Source: Chaetoceros tenuissimus (Eukaryota > Bacillariophyta > Thalassiosirophyceae > Chaetocerotales > Chaetocerotaceae). Taken from it: a DNA stretch of 64,000 bases. The DNA is taken from contig BLLK01000046.1 in assembly GCA_021927905.1 (NCBI GenBank), positions 186,001 to 250,000 on the forward strand, written 5' to 3'. Below the pieces are notes generated by a model. That model was given only the letters and a program-made list of their open reading frames with translations. It was not told the origin of the DNA and ran no database searches. The translations under genes and the position numbers were made by a program. Below are positions 1 to 11,207 of this stretch, piece by piece. The first letter of the stretch is position 1; each line of letters opens with the position of its first letter.

Positions 1-34
1 TACGTACATTTATATACAGTTTATCAAATTACAT

Positions 35-912
35 CTACGTCGACAACTTCCTTTTAAAGGTACTGACGAACTTTCTCAATAATTTCACGTTGGTCTTTTT
101 CTTTTTCTTGTCGCTTGTTTCCCCCTTCTCAGTAGATTTATCATTTTGAGTACCACGAGTGCATTCTTGAGTGGATTCCAAAAGAGATGTATAATTACTG
201 CGCTTATGCATTCGTGTCTCGAGCTCGATGCTTGCTTTCGATATAACAGAGGAGTCTCCTTTTCTCAAACGCGATAATTTACTCGACCGTTCCCTTTCTA
301 TGCAAACAATGGTATCGTTTGCAGCTATACCAAGGGTGCCTCTGGCATCTAAAGATAAAAATTCAAAAGTTAGTTAAAATTACATCAGTGAAGTTGGATG
401 CTTAAATAATAACCTAGTCGGATACAATGCTTACCTATTGAATTTAAAGCAGAACGCAACCTGCGCAGCTTTCTACCGTCAAGAAATGTAAGTGAAGAAA
501 ACAAAAGTTCCATTTCCTCCTCCTCAATAGATTCATTGTGGAATTCATCATAATACCTCAACACCTGTTGATATCTTTCTATGCTCTGTGTCAAGAACCG
601 CAACAGATTTTCAATCGTGACACGCACGTTCGATTCTACTAGGAGAATTAGTCGACATTTGTTGTCATCCCTACTTTGCGGTTTTTCTTGAGCGAGATCT
701 TCCACTATCTTTTTGATGAGTTTGATAGCATTTCGAACCCTTCGTTCTTCTCTTTCGTAGAATGGCGCAAGGTTATCGGTTTGACATTGGACGATGCTCC
801 AGAAGGCCTGTTGGTACTTGATTGAGTCATTTTGTGTAAGATACTCAACATCGAACCCATACTCTTTATGGAGAGCTTCATTACATGTTAATACTGTGAA
901 GTTAAGAGACAT
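35..912 (-). CDS. hypothetical protein, weakly SPX-like (paralogue A)
   Basis: Two exons, 435..912 and 35..348, joined by an 86-nt GT-AG intron (349..434, donor GTAAGC, acceptor CTTTAG) give about 263 residues. The start is the ATG at 912; the open frame extends upstream only through a TTG codon. The first exon is helical and charged, with DNLAPFYEREERR and a later LLRFLTQSIERYQ stretch. This is loosely like the helices of SPX domains, which sense inositol pyrophosphates, but the usual N-terminal SPX motif is not seen, so no function is assigned. The C-terminus is basic (KKKKK, FKRK). The gene at 22507..23400 is a clear paralogue that shares the order of conserved blocks, the intron position and phase, and the basic tail. 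Gene reality is well supported; function is unknown. Confidence 0.7.
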
Positions 913-1728
913 ATTTACAAAGTTGTATCTCACGAGGTCTTTCGAGGTCAAGAGAGATTTTTCAGACGGAAGGAAGATTTATCGTAGCCACTGCAGCATC
1001 CAGTGTTGTATTAGTGTATTCTTTAGCTAGCTATCTTTGGAAGGACTAAGAAATAAATTGAATAGAGGTCAAACAGAAGAAACTGATTCCTTCGTCGGTT
1101 TATTGTCCCTTTGAGTTCAGCTATTTGTAGACTTCCTAGTTCGTTTGAGGTGGGTTTATTAAGAGTGTGCTCTGAGTACCGAGAACTCGAACCGCTGACA
1201 TCTGCTTTATTTCAGAAGTCTGCACTTTTTTTATCACTTTTTTAAGCCTTTTTTTACGTAAGTACTTCTATATACTAAAAAAGTCGTAGGTGGAACGTCC
1301 AACTACAAGTTCAACTTGGAGGGAAGGGTGAGCATCCTAATAACAAAATATCACAATTGAAATCACAGCTACGAACGTACTCAATACAGTATTTCTAACA
1401 AGTCAAATGTGTGTGTTGCGATGCACAGCCTTTCTTGGAGGGAGTCGCATGTGGAATGTTCAGAAAGTGCGAACCTCTTGCGAACTGAGACGCAATCGTG
1501 TCAATGTTCCTTCCACACAAGAGAAGCCGAGAACCAAGAACTAGGTTATTGTAGGTACTGAAAGTACTACGAATACTAACTCGACTAAGAACCTTCCTTT
1601 TCCTTCTAGGTATTTCATCCCGTTCATCTTTATTTTTTCAATTTAGTACACTGTAAAAGGTAGTCAAAATTTACATATTGAATATGTAAGAGCAACAAGA
1701 TGATATGACACTTAATGTTATCAATTAA
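913..1728. other. intergenic region, no gene seen
   Basis: About 800 bp between the start of the SPX-like gene and the 3' end of the IDO-fusion gene, both on the minus strand. It must hold the promoter of the first and the terminator of the second. Short frames here lack convincing composition. A TACGTAAGTAC stretch lies near 1255. No RNA gene or long repeat was recognised. Confidence 0.5.
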
Positions 1729-4700
1729 CTAATTATATACATCTTCAGTGGAACTAGATCTGAAAGTTGGTAAAGAATTTCGTCGAAGGAAAGAGCATAT
1801 GTTATTCAAACGCAATTCACTGCTTGATCTCGAAATGATGTAATCACAGAAATTCATTGTCTTGTAATCGTTCCCTCGCCTATCAAATTCTTCCTTGATC
1901 GAATTTAAATCTTTCGGATCGACAATCTTAGAGTTACGCACATTTTCAAAGTCATCTCGAGTTATGAAACCGTCGGAATCTTTATCCAAAGCATCAAATA
2001 TCTTTCGGAGAGACGCGTCATTGTTTAGCCAGCCAGCCATGATCGCATCATCATAATGAACTTTCATGTCCCTCTTAAAGCTCATGCGATCTTTGGAAAG
2101 ATGACTTTCTAAGTCATCCAAGAGATAGAAATCATCATCTATATCACCCAGCACATCTGTATTGATTGTGTCTTGGAATACTTGAGGTATTTGCTTTCCA
2201 TGAAAACTTTTGAATCTAAGAACAAAAGTTTTTCTCTCCAATACTTCGTTCTGAATGACTTTCCAGCCTTTGATGGAAGATGTTGGAAGAGGTTTTGCCA
2301 TACCAACGTAGAATTGTTCAAGTGCACTCACAAGCCGAAAACAAAGTCTATTATGAACAGTTTCCAAGTCTAATGTTGTATTGTATATGGAATCAGATGC
2401 AAATATGATTGCGTCCTTGCAGCGAGCAAAGAAATCTTTGCTGCAATCACGCATGCGTTTTGCAAGGCACTTTTTTTCTTCTACAGTCACACGCCGAAGT
2501 GCATCGCTCATTGCACCAGACTTTTGTTGATGATGCCCTTTTGGCATTTCTGAAACACTATAAAGGCAGTTGGAAATGGCACGCATACGCCCATGAAGGC
2601 AAACATACAATCTCGTGAAGATACGACTTCGAATGCTTATATCCTTCACAAACAACAGCACAATTTTGTAGAATTCTCGACCTAGAACTGTTTCGATAAG
2701 TCTCTGAATTCGACCATAACTATCACATATTGTTTTGAATAAATCATCTTTCTGCTGATACAAAGTGAAGTAATTTTCACAACGAGTGACAAATTCCAGA
2801 TATTCCATAAGTCCATCATCATTAGAATCATCAAATATTCCTATTTGATAAGCATGTATCTGAGAGTATACCATTCGGTCGCGACTATGACCGACAACTT
2901 TCCAAAATGAACTACAGTCAGTGCCTGCAACTAGCTGTAGCATGTTACTCCCACCTGGATGCCATGCTATGTAATCTGTAAAATCGTAGCATTTGCCATC
3001 AATCACAGTCCAATAGTCATTCATTTTGTTATGAGTACAAAGTTCTCTGAGATGAACAACCTTTTCACCCCCTTTTCCTTCAATTTCTCCTCTAGCTTGT
3101 ACTTCAAGATTCAATCTCCCATCACGGACAAGTGAGGGTACCATGCTTGGATCTATTTTATCCAAGGTTGCTCGAACAGTAGTGAAGAACTCACTATTGC
3201 CACATATATAGAACGTCGCCTCTCTACCACCATCTTCTATACTCAAAGCTAGATCTTCTAAGAGTTCAGCTTCTTCAATCATCAGTGCATCAATATATCT
3301 TACTCCAGTCTCATTTCTCAATAGCATCCGATTGCGAGACCTTAAACTGATATTTTCACGACTTAGTTCAACAAAGAGGTTCAATTTACCATAGTTGACT
3401 GCATGCTTAAAATGATCGTCGAGAAGAGGAACTGTATGTTCAGTCCGAAATGCGAGAAAAGCGATCTTTGGATTCACAATGCCATCGTTAAAAATCATTG
3501 GAAGATATGTCCCTATCCCCGAGCCTGCTGCAATGACCACAATTGGTCGGGTTTTGATACGAGGAATGACCAAGTTTGCTCCTGTGCTAATACCAAAAGA
3601 GACATCTTTCCCTTCAGACTCGTGAAGAAATGCTGAACAACCTCCTGGGCCTGTATTTCTTACCAACATATCAAATGAATGAATGGCCTTGTCTTCTGGA
3701 TGCAAAGATGCAAACGAATATAAACGGGGTTCTTCCGGCAGCATTTTATGACAGAGATTAGTAATGTCGACCTTCTGATACGTCCCATGGAGTTTGGCAC
3801 ACATGAGTAAATTGTACACAGTGTAGTCGAGTGATTCAAAATCTAACAGTCTCTTCCATGAAGATGTTAAAGTTCCATCATTAAATGACAAGAAAGTGTT
3901 GAGATTCAAATGATGTTTTGTAGAGAATCGCCAAACTTTGTCATCGCTGTTTTTCATAAGGACAGCAATATGGTCGCCAATATTCAGAAAGATTTTCTTT
4001 TTAGACTCGATTGTAATCATTTTTAGATCACGATCCTCACTGACTCTTTTCACCTTACTAATTCGGCCTTGGAAATGGCACATTTCATAAGATCCTCTAT
4101 CGCTAGTCAATGAAAAGTCTCTCTCTACCCTACTATTTTCAAGCATATCAATAACTTCTTCCCCCGATGCCGAACCTTTATTTGATGATCGTCCAAGATT
4201 TTTTGCTAGCTCAATGAATTGATAGGCTCTGTATTTGTGTCTCCCAAGCCAACCGCGATCTCCACAATAACTGTCCTTCAGAAGAACCCATAAATATTCA
4301 AAATCGAAAGGAACATGTTTGTACAACTTTTTCTGTCTCACGTATTCCAAAAATCTCCTCCAGTTTTTTGGCATGTAGTGCTTTGTCAATTGCAAGTCTT
4401 TGCCCATTACAGATCCCCATTCTTGTCTCCCTATCATAGAATCAACAAGAAAAAAGATCGGACAACCAGCCCCAGATAGCGCTGGGACATTACTTTTTAA
4501 AGGAGCTACCGCATTAGCAAACGCAACATTAAATTCGACAGGATCTATACCTTTCTTTCTGTTACTCTCTGGGACAGCATTTCCTAGGGCACGCGTAAAG
4601 TCTTTTATTGTATGTATGATGCAAGAGATGTACTCCACTTTCCATTCGCCACGACAAAGGGCAAGTATGGCATTAAGCATATCTTTCACATAGATATTGG

Positions 4701-5982
4701 ACTCACAGAACAACCTACTCATGATACTCTCAGCTTTCGTTCCATAAATAGGAGTTAGCATCTCACAATTGTCAATCGCAAAATCTTTTCCTTGCGAAGG
4801 CCTTTGATTATACATAAGATCTTCAGCACTCATGTAAATATCCCTCCGACCAAGCCTTCTGCATATATGTGTCAAAGGAATATACAAAGATGGCGTCTCT
4901 GTAAATTCAATGAAATTTCTTTGACATGCAGCTCTATATGCAATCACCAAATGGACTAGAATCGAAGCTGCAATTTGCAAACATTCGTCAGGGCAAGTTT
5001 CTTTACTTCCGTCTAATACTTCCATTTTATCAATTGCTTCAAGAAATTTATTCTGCTTTAAAAGTCCTTGTATCCTCAATCCCATATCATACCAAATGCG
5101 ACCTTCTGAGTTCATAAGCGAATTCAACGCATGATTGTAATCTGGGCAAAGGAAGCCATATTCTCGACTAAAGTACCCATCAACAGATGGATTACCAAAC
5201 AATTCTCTCTCTTCGATCTCTCCTTGAAACTCATTTTCTGCATTGATTTCGGCCATGACTTTCTCTAGAAGATTAGCATTGACTGAAGCAGCTCCTTGGA
5301 ATACAGGACATTTGCCACTCACAAAAGTTTTCTGAAACTTTTCACGTTCAACATTTTTTTTAAGAGTAGTATCAGTTTGAAGTGACATCCTTCTCCCAAT
5401 CTTATTCCGAGAACGTATTTTTCCTAGTTCAAAAGATGAGAGCGCATTCAAACGTGTTTGTTTCATATATGCTTGAACTTTCAACATTCTATCATCTGAA
5501 TCATGTCTTTTGCTATCGTTTTCCTCATGTTGTAGATCCCCATTACCAGAACCAGAAAATGGACATGTTGATTTGTTTCGATCTCCACTAGTGTGTTGCG
5601 GAGGATGGAATTCAATTTCTTTTACACTATGTGGACATGAAATGTTACTACCCAATTCATCTTGACTTGAATTCTCCGATTTTGGTGATAAGAAGGATTC
5701 TTTGAATTGACCAGAATCATTTTCTTGAGAAACATAATTCTCTGAGGTAGGAATTTCCATTATTCTCACCGACTTTGACCGAGAAGATGAAGATGGCCCA
5801 GTTGGAGTCTTTGAGTATGAAGTTGTGCATTCAACTGCATGAGCTTTTCTTGTGTCTGTTTCAAGTTGACCAATATCCCTCGTTGGGAAAGATGATATAC
5901 TACTACTAGCAGCACTGTTGCTACCATTAGGAGAATTTTGCTTTTTGCTCTTTTTCCTTTTATTTCGCAAGGCTTTCAACAT
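1729..5982 (-). CDS. multidomain IDO-like / FAD-NAD(P)H reductase / cytochrome b5 / EF-hand protein
   Basis: A single exon of 1,417 residues from the ATG at 5982 (the frame opens with GTG three codons earlier). Residues 1-220 are disordered. About 265-620 resemble indoleamine 2,3-dioxygenase: SLYIPLTHICRRLG, a GAGCPIFFLVDSMIG block, YMPKNWRRFLEYV, and a His near 582 spaced like the proximal haem ligand (R-H-x7-I). About 630-965 form a cytochrome P450 reductase-like FAD/NAD(P)H module without the FMN domain: RLYSFAS for FAD, GPGGCSAFL, then AAGSGIGTYLPM and ATFYICGNSEFF for the nucleotide. About 985-1055 is a cytochrome b5 domain with the HPGG haem motif. One canonical EF-hand loop (D-K-D-S-D-G-F-I-T-R-D-D) sits near 1333-1344. 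The order suggests electron flow from NAD(P)H through FAD and b5 haem to the dioxygenase-like haem, possibly gated by calcium. That is inference; the substrate is unknown. Confidence 0.75.
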   Translation of the reverse strand: MLKALRNKRKKSKKQNSPNGSNSAASSSISSFPTRDIGQLETDTRKAHAVECTTSYSKTPTGPSSSSRSKSVRIMEIPTSENYVSQENDSGQFKESFLSPKSENSSQDELGSNISCPHSVKEIEFHPPQHTSGDRNKSTCPFSGSGNGDLQHEENDSKRHDSDDRMLKVQAYMKQTRLNALSSFELGKIRSRNKIGRRMSLQTDTTLKKNVEREKFQKTFVSGKCPVFQGAASVNANLLEKVMAEINAENEFQGEIEERELFGNPSVDGYFSREYGFLCPDYNHALNSLMNSEGRIWYDMGLRIQGLLKQNKFLEAIDKMEVLDGSKETCPDECLQIAASILVHLVIAYRAACQRNFIEFTETPSLYIPLTHICRRLGRRDIYMSAEDLMYNQRPSQGKDFAIDNCEMLTPIYGTKAESIMSRLFCESNIYVKDMLNAILALCRGEWKVEYISCIIHTIKDFTRALGNAVPESNRKKGIDPVEFNVAFANAVAPLKSNVPALSGAGCPIFFLVDSMIGRQEWGSVMGKDLQLTKHYMPKNWRRFLEYVRQKKLYKHVPFDFEYLWVLLKDSYCGDRGWLGRHKYRAYQFIELAKNLGRSSNKGSASGEEVIDMLENSRVERDFSLTSDRGSYEMCHFQGRISKVKRVSEDRDLKMITIESKKKIFLNIGDHIAVLMKNSDDKVWRFSTKHHLNLNTFLSFNDGTLTSSWKRLLDFESLDYTVYNLLMCAKLHGTYQKVDITNLCHKMLPEEPRLYSFASLHPEDKAIHSFDMLVRNTGPGGCSAFLHESEGKDVSFGISTGANLVIPRIKTRPIVVIAAGSGIGTYLPMIFNDGIVNPKIAFLAFRTEHTVPLLDDHFKHAVNYGKLNLFVELSRENISLRSRNRMLLRNETGVRYIDALMIEEAELLEDLALSIEDGGREATFYICGNSEFFTTVRATLDKIDPSMVPSLVRDGRLNLEVQARGEIEGKGGEKVVHLRELCTHNKMNDYWTVIDGKCYDFTDYIAWHPGGSNMLQLVAGTDCSSFWKVVGHSRDRMVYSQIHAYQIGIFDDSNDDGLMEYLEFVTRCENYFTLYQQKDDLFKTICDSYGRIQRLIETVLGREFYKIVLLFVKDISIRSRIFTRLYVCLHGRMRAISNCLYSVSEMPKGHHQQKSGAMSDALRRVTVEEKKCLAKRMRDCSKDFFARCKDAIIFASDSIYNTTLDLETVHNRLCFRLVSALEQFYVGMAKPLPTSSIKGWKVIQNEVLERKTFVLRFKSFHGKQIPQVFQDTINTDVLGDIDDDFYLLDDLESHLSKDRMSFKRDMKVHYDDAIMAGWLNNDASLRKIFDALDKDSDGFITRDDFENVRNSKIVDPKDLNSIKEEFDRRGNDYKTMNFCDYIISRSSSELRLNNICSFLRRNSLPTFRSSSTEDVYN

Positions 5983-6420
5983 TCTAAACACACTATTTGA
6001 AGAACGGACGTGTCAAATGGAATATTAATAATTTGCTATCCGAGGAATAGAATAGAGCCATTTTAGATTTCATCACACTTCTTCATCACTTTTCTTGTTT
6101 TTAGTTTTCTTAGTTGGGTCTTTCAACAAAGCGTACGTACTTATTTCAGTAGGATGGAGCCACACATTTAATAAAAATTCTGGTATCTACCTAGCCGATA
6201 GGGATATTCAAATGTGGGAAAGCCAAAAGTTGACGTGGCGAAGATGAAGATAAAATGGGCCCAATGTTCAAAAAAATGTGCAGCAGTTTCCCGTTCAAAA
6301 GCATATCTGCATGCGCATGATATGGGGATGCATTATTATTGAAAAGTCTGAAGCAGCTCATAAATGAGGAAGTTTATGTCGAACAACTAGTTTGCCGTTT
6401 GCCCACAAAAAAACCTATCA
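5983..6420. other. divergent promoter region
   Basis: About 440 bp between two divergently transcribed genes. It holds the palindrome GTACGTAC at 6133..6140 and TTGACGTGG near 6231. No coding frame or RNA was seen. Confidence 0.5.
6133..6140. promoter_or_regulatory. TACGTAC palindrome in divergent promoter
   Basis: Perfect palindrome GTACGTAC about 150 bp upstream of the IDO-fusion start and 280 bp upstream of the plastid membrane protein. It is one of several TACGTAC-core sites in divergent intergenic regions of this window. A regulatory role is inferred from placement only. Confidence 0.3.
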
Positions 6421-7704
6421 ATGAAGTTAAAAACTAACCTGATCGAAATTATCGCCCTACTGTCTTGCTTTCAGTGCTCTCTTGTGGCTTCTTTCAGTCC
6501 TCTATCCAAAAAAGTTATCAAATTTCCAAGTTTAGAGAAGAATCAAGTCGATATTGCCACCCCTACAGCAAGAAGTCCCATTCAAACAGTAACCAGCACT
6601 TCTCCCTCTCGCCTTTATGCATCAATCTGTGATGAGAAACTTTCAGACATGCAAAGTACACCTCCAGATGGAGAATCTACAGCCTTTACAAAGCTGAAAC
6701 ACATTGGATATGTGGTTGTTTTCACCTTTTGGTGGTACCTTTTTTCATGGTAAGTGGTAATGAAAGCTATACATCATTTCAGTAAAAGTTGAATCATTTA
6801 TTCATTTCAAAACTGACGAAATCATAATATTTTTAGTTATGAATTCTTTGCAGAGCCAAAAGATTTCTTTGGCATCGAAGGCAATCTTTATACTGCACTT
6901 GCAGCATATGTTCCAATGTCTCAACTCTTTACTTATGGCTTTCTTTGGAAATTAATGAATGCCAACACATTAAGAGGGGGACAATTTTGGATCGTTCTCT
7001 GTATTCTCTTTTGTGTTCCAGCAGACAGTATTATTGTTCTATTTGACCCAACTGCAGAAAAAGCTCTTACAGTTTTAGCATTTACACTTGTGACTATTGT
7101 TTATGGAGTACTTCTTTCATATTATCTACGAAGAGCAGCAGAAAGAGAAGTTGGTACCTGTCTTTCACTACTAGAGGAGCCAGATAATAATGGAGTTTGG
7201 GATGAGATTGTGAACTATCGTCCACCAGTCGATATTCAGAATACATACATGTCGACAGATTTTGCACGAGCATTTGCTGCCTTTGTAGTGACACTTGCTG
7301 CTATTCGTGATGAACTCAATTTAGAGGAGTCATCAATTGACCAAAACTTTTTGCCTTTGTATTTTGCATCGTTGAGCTTGATCGTAGCACATTCAGCTTG
7401 GGATATGTCTGTAACTACCTTGTTACCTGGAATCCAATTGAACAAGTACAGATCATATCTTTGGATCCTTTTCTGGGTAAATTTCGTCGAGCTTTTTGCT
7501 TCGAGCGCGATTTCTACCTACGCCATTGCGGAAGATGCAAATTTCTTTGATGATCTAACATATAGTTTCCTTTTTGGAAATGCCGCAGCCGCCTTTGCGG
7601 ATAATGTTTCCGCTCTTTCAGAAGGGATTGACTTTGACGAGATGATTGACTTTAAATCTGTATCGGTTTCACGTCAAAACGAAAGTGAAGAGTGCGAGGT
7701 TTAG
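6421..7704 (+). CDS. plastid-targeted multi-pass membrane protein, unknown function
   Basis: Two exons, 6421..6749 and 6837..7704, with an 87-nt GTAAGT...TTTTAG intron joined in phase 2, give 398 residues. The N-terminus is a hydrophobic signal peptide (LIEIIALLSCFQCSLVA) followed by SFSPLSKK, a serine/lysine-rich region with Phe near the cleavage point. This matches the bipartite presequence of complex plastids. The mature part has about six to eight membrane segments, starting with GYVVVFTFWWYLFSC and including FWIVLCILFCVPADSIIVLF. The C-terminal tail is acidic. An Asn-Thr-Tyr-Met-Ser segment and an Arg-Asp-Glu-Leu segment lie in the central loop. I do not recognise the family. Location in an inner plastid or thylakoid membrane is likely but inferred. 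Confidence 0.75.
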
Positions 7705-8296
7705 AAATATTCAATTTAGGGATGGTTGGAAATCATTAAAATAATAATGTTTTAGGAAATAAATAACTTATTCTCTCATCAGTTATCAGTAAACATACAT
7801 ATTTCTTCAAAACATATTTCAAATTCTCAGATTTTTGTACGCCAATACTCGTATTAGATTTGTGACGAGTATTTCACGGTTAAATACAACGGCTGGGAAT
7901 GCAGAAACACAAAAACAACGATCGAAAACCCAAGTTAAATAATAAATAGCAACAAAAGCAGCAAAGCTTCATCTACGAACACAAAACTGATTCTCCTGTA
8001 CGGAAAGTAAACGCAACATAAAACCATTAAAGTTGATTGTTGCTGCTTCATAAGGTCCAAGAACTCACCTGGTTCGCATTTCCTACCTTTAAAATCCATC
8101 GTGCTCCTGTTAAGGCTACAGTGACCAAGAATAATTTTCGTTGAAGAATACTAAATTACATTCAAGATCGAAAGGTGTTATCTAGTGTATAGTGTGGAGG
8201 ATCTTCACTGTAATCTCTTTTCAATTGCTGCTATAGAGAATAAACCATATAGAAACGGAAACTGATATACGGACTTAAAAGAGAGACTACTACAAC
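7705..8296. other. intergenic region, no gene seen
   Basis: About 590 bp of AT-rich DNA between two plus-strand genes. It should hold the 3' end of the plastid membrane-protein transcript and the promoter and 5' leader of COG3. No distinct motif or RNA was recognised. Confidence 0.5.
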
Positions 8297-11137
8297 ATGT
8301 CCACTCTTTCTCCTATGCGTTCCAATAACATTGCTGGTGCTTCCATCGGTGGAGAAAACAAATCTTTGAATGGAGGTGGTCTGCATAAGCAGAATGCAGA
8401 AGGAAGCAATAGCATAAGAAAAGCAAAACCTGTATCTTATGAGCAATTTGCACCGAGAAGTACAGATATTCGTAGCAAGCTTGCAAAGATACAAGCACTG
8501 ACTGCAGGTCCCATTCATGCACCGAAAACAAAGACAAATGCTACTTCAACAAGCATCGAAAAGATTAACTCTTCATCTGATTCACAAGGAACATTATTTT
8601 TAAGCGCAATGGCTCCATCGACAGATGCCATTATCTCCACGTTCGACTGTGAAACTAGTGACCAGAAGTCATCCTCTAGTGTTGAAAATGACCCTATCAT
8701 CAAGTCCACATTGAAAATAACCACCGAAACATCAAATCATATCGCCAAGATTCTCGATTCAACGTCCAACTTACATAACTCTCTTGCTAAGACTACATCT
8801 TTGGCACAAGCTATTACAAATCGTCATGCATCATTGCTACAACATTCATCTGAACTGTCATTGTCTGCGGAACGGTTGCAACATGAGTCGGATCAACTTG
8901 CTCAACATGCAAAGGAAATTGGACTTCCATTGAAACATTATGATGCAGTGGATAGACTAGGTTTGCAAGTTGGAGTTTTGTTCAAGAATGGTATGATTGT
9001 GAAAGGGCTTGCAAAGGTTAAAGTAGACGATGGGGAATTTTTATCGGTTCTTAATGATGTAGATGAGGCAGTTGGTTTCTTTGCGGATCGCAGTGAAATA
9101 TCTATAGCTCAACAACAACAGCAACAACAGAATGGACAGGAAGATCCGAATCTAAAAGAATCACAGGAAGGGAGTGGGAGTATTGAATATTATAAAAGAT
9201 CACTTGCACTTCAAGAAGCATGTATGGATCTTTTCAAGGATGCGATTGTTGATCGGATTTCTCAAACATCCTCTCAAATCCATAATGCGCTAGATCTAAA
9301 ACGTAAGACTGTTAGCGGTGATACTCTCGAGGCTTCCTTGATTTACACTCGTTTCCATGGAATTTCATCAAGAAGCAATTATCTTCTCAACATAGTCAAG
9401 AAGAGAATGAATGATGGCAAGGTAGTGGTCCCTTCATCAAAATCGCATCGAATTAGTCAGAGTCAGGCTGATATGATATGTCCATATACCGAAATATGGA
9501 ATATATGTAGAAACACTTATATCCAAAATAGATTGGGACTACTAAACATGAGTATCAGGAATCATTTGGATTTCTTGAAGGACAAGCATGGTCTCATTGG
9601 AATGGCAAGATTAGCGAGTGTATTTTTGATGCGATTGTGTACTGCTGAGACTTCATTGTACTTGGACTTTTTCGGGACTAAAACTGAAGAAAACAAGGAT
9701 AATCAAAGCGAGAGCAATACGGAGAAAGATTCATCAAAAGAAACGAATGAGACGAACGGAAGCGGTATGAACCTGAACAACAGAACAAAGAAGGATGCAG
9801 CATCTTTAGCTTCACAAGTAATGTCAAAGGATGGCACGTACTACGATAATGAGTTCCAATCTTTCCTGGACAATCTATGCAACAATTTGCACAGAACGAT
9901 TCGCCGAGGACTTGTTTCAATTATGGAGCTAGATACTCTATGTCAGGTTGTGTCAGTTCTTCGAGAAGAACGAAGTCTTGCAAATGCATCACCAGTTACT
10001 ATGGCAGCTGCGAGAAGTCTGGGGCGTGTTATTGTTGATGCTCAGGAGCGCCTCATCTTTTGTGCAAATGGTGTTTTGGGTAAAGAGGTTGTTAGATTTA
10101 AGGCTACTCCTGCAGATCTGGACTATCCTGATAAGCTGAGGAAGTACAAGGAAGAACCGGATGAGGGAACAGAATGCGAATCTAACAAACCTTCTTCCAG
10201 TGATGATGCTCTAACGTTACAAATGCGGATTTATGAGTCATGGTTTCCTCCAATTAGAAGTGTTTTGAAGGTATTGAGTAAACTTTTTCGTGTAGTTGAA
10301 CCGAAGGTATTTGAAGATATTGCTTTGTCGAGTGTGCAATCTTGTGCGAGAAGTCTGAAAGAAGGTAGTGTCTACATCGAAAGGAAGAATGGTCAACTTC
10401 ATTCCGACCTCTTTCTAGTCAAGCATCTATTGGTAAGTTCTATGATTTAGATCTAAGAAATTTTCATACACCCAGAGCTCATAACACTCTCCAAAAAGAT
10501 TCTTCGAGAGCAGTTGTCTCCATTTGACATTCAACTCCGGTCTGTTGAGCGTCAACTTGATTTCTCCGATGCTGGTAAAGCAGTTTCTCGATTTCTAGCT
10601 AATAGAAATAGAAGGTTGTTTTCAATGAACACTGACAATGCACTTGTTACTTTGTTACGTGAAGGTATGCACACAAAAGAAGCATCAATTGACTCCAAAC
10701 GGGATCTCGAAGATGCATTACGTTCTGCTTGTAATGATTTCATTGAACATACCGCAAGTAGTTTGGCCGGTCCCGTAATTACATTTGTAGAACAGTGTAA
10801 GAGTATTACAGCTACAAAAGCTGAGTTATCCTCACAATCCTTCATGACTGGTGACTATGTAAATGCTGTAGTAAGTAGAACATTAGATCGCTTGGAACCA
10901 CAGATAGGAGAAGTTACAACTCAAATGAGTTTGTACATGGATAATTCTGCGACTAGGAGTATTCTTCTCAAGCCAGTAATAAAAAAGATCATGAGAGTAT
11001 TAGAGGAAACTCGAAGTTATATCGAGGAATGTGCAACCGAAGAGAATGAAGGCTGGGATCAAGATTGCAAAAAGGACGTTCTCAGATGTTTGGGTGAGAT
11101 TGAAACTTTACTTAGGACTCAAACGGGAAAAGTTTAA
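8297..11137 (+). CDS. COG3: conserved oligomeric Golgi complex subunit 3 (Sec34)
   Basis: Two exons, 8297..10432 and 10499..11137, with a 66-nt intron in phase 0 give 924 residues, near the usual length of COG3. COG3 belongs to lobe A of the COG tethering complex, which receives retrograde vesicles at the Golgi. Supporting blocks are the N-terminal coiled region (SLAKTTSLAQAITNRHASLL, then a HYDAVDRLG stretch), LIYTRFHGISSRSNYLLNIV, the QERLIFCANGVLGKEVVRF / ATPADLDYP segment, and the strongly conserved HLLILREQLSPFDIQL, which is formed exactly across the splice junction. The first 75 residues are low-complexity, and a run of Gln codons lies near 9111. It converges with the RND gene, with 70 bp between stops. 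Confidence in the family is high. Confidence 0.92.
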
Positions 11138-11207
11138 AACAATAACACGTTTATTTTCATAAAAATAGTACTTCAATCATTTTTTTCAATAAAATAACAA
11201 ACATATT

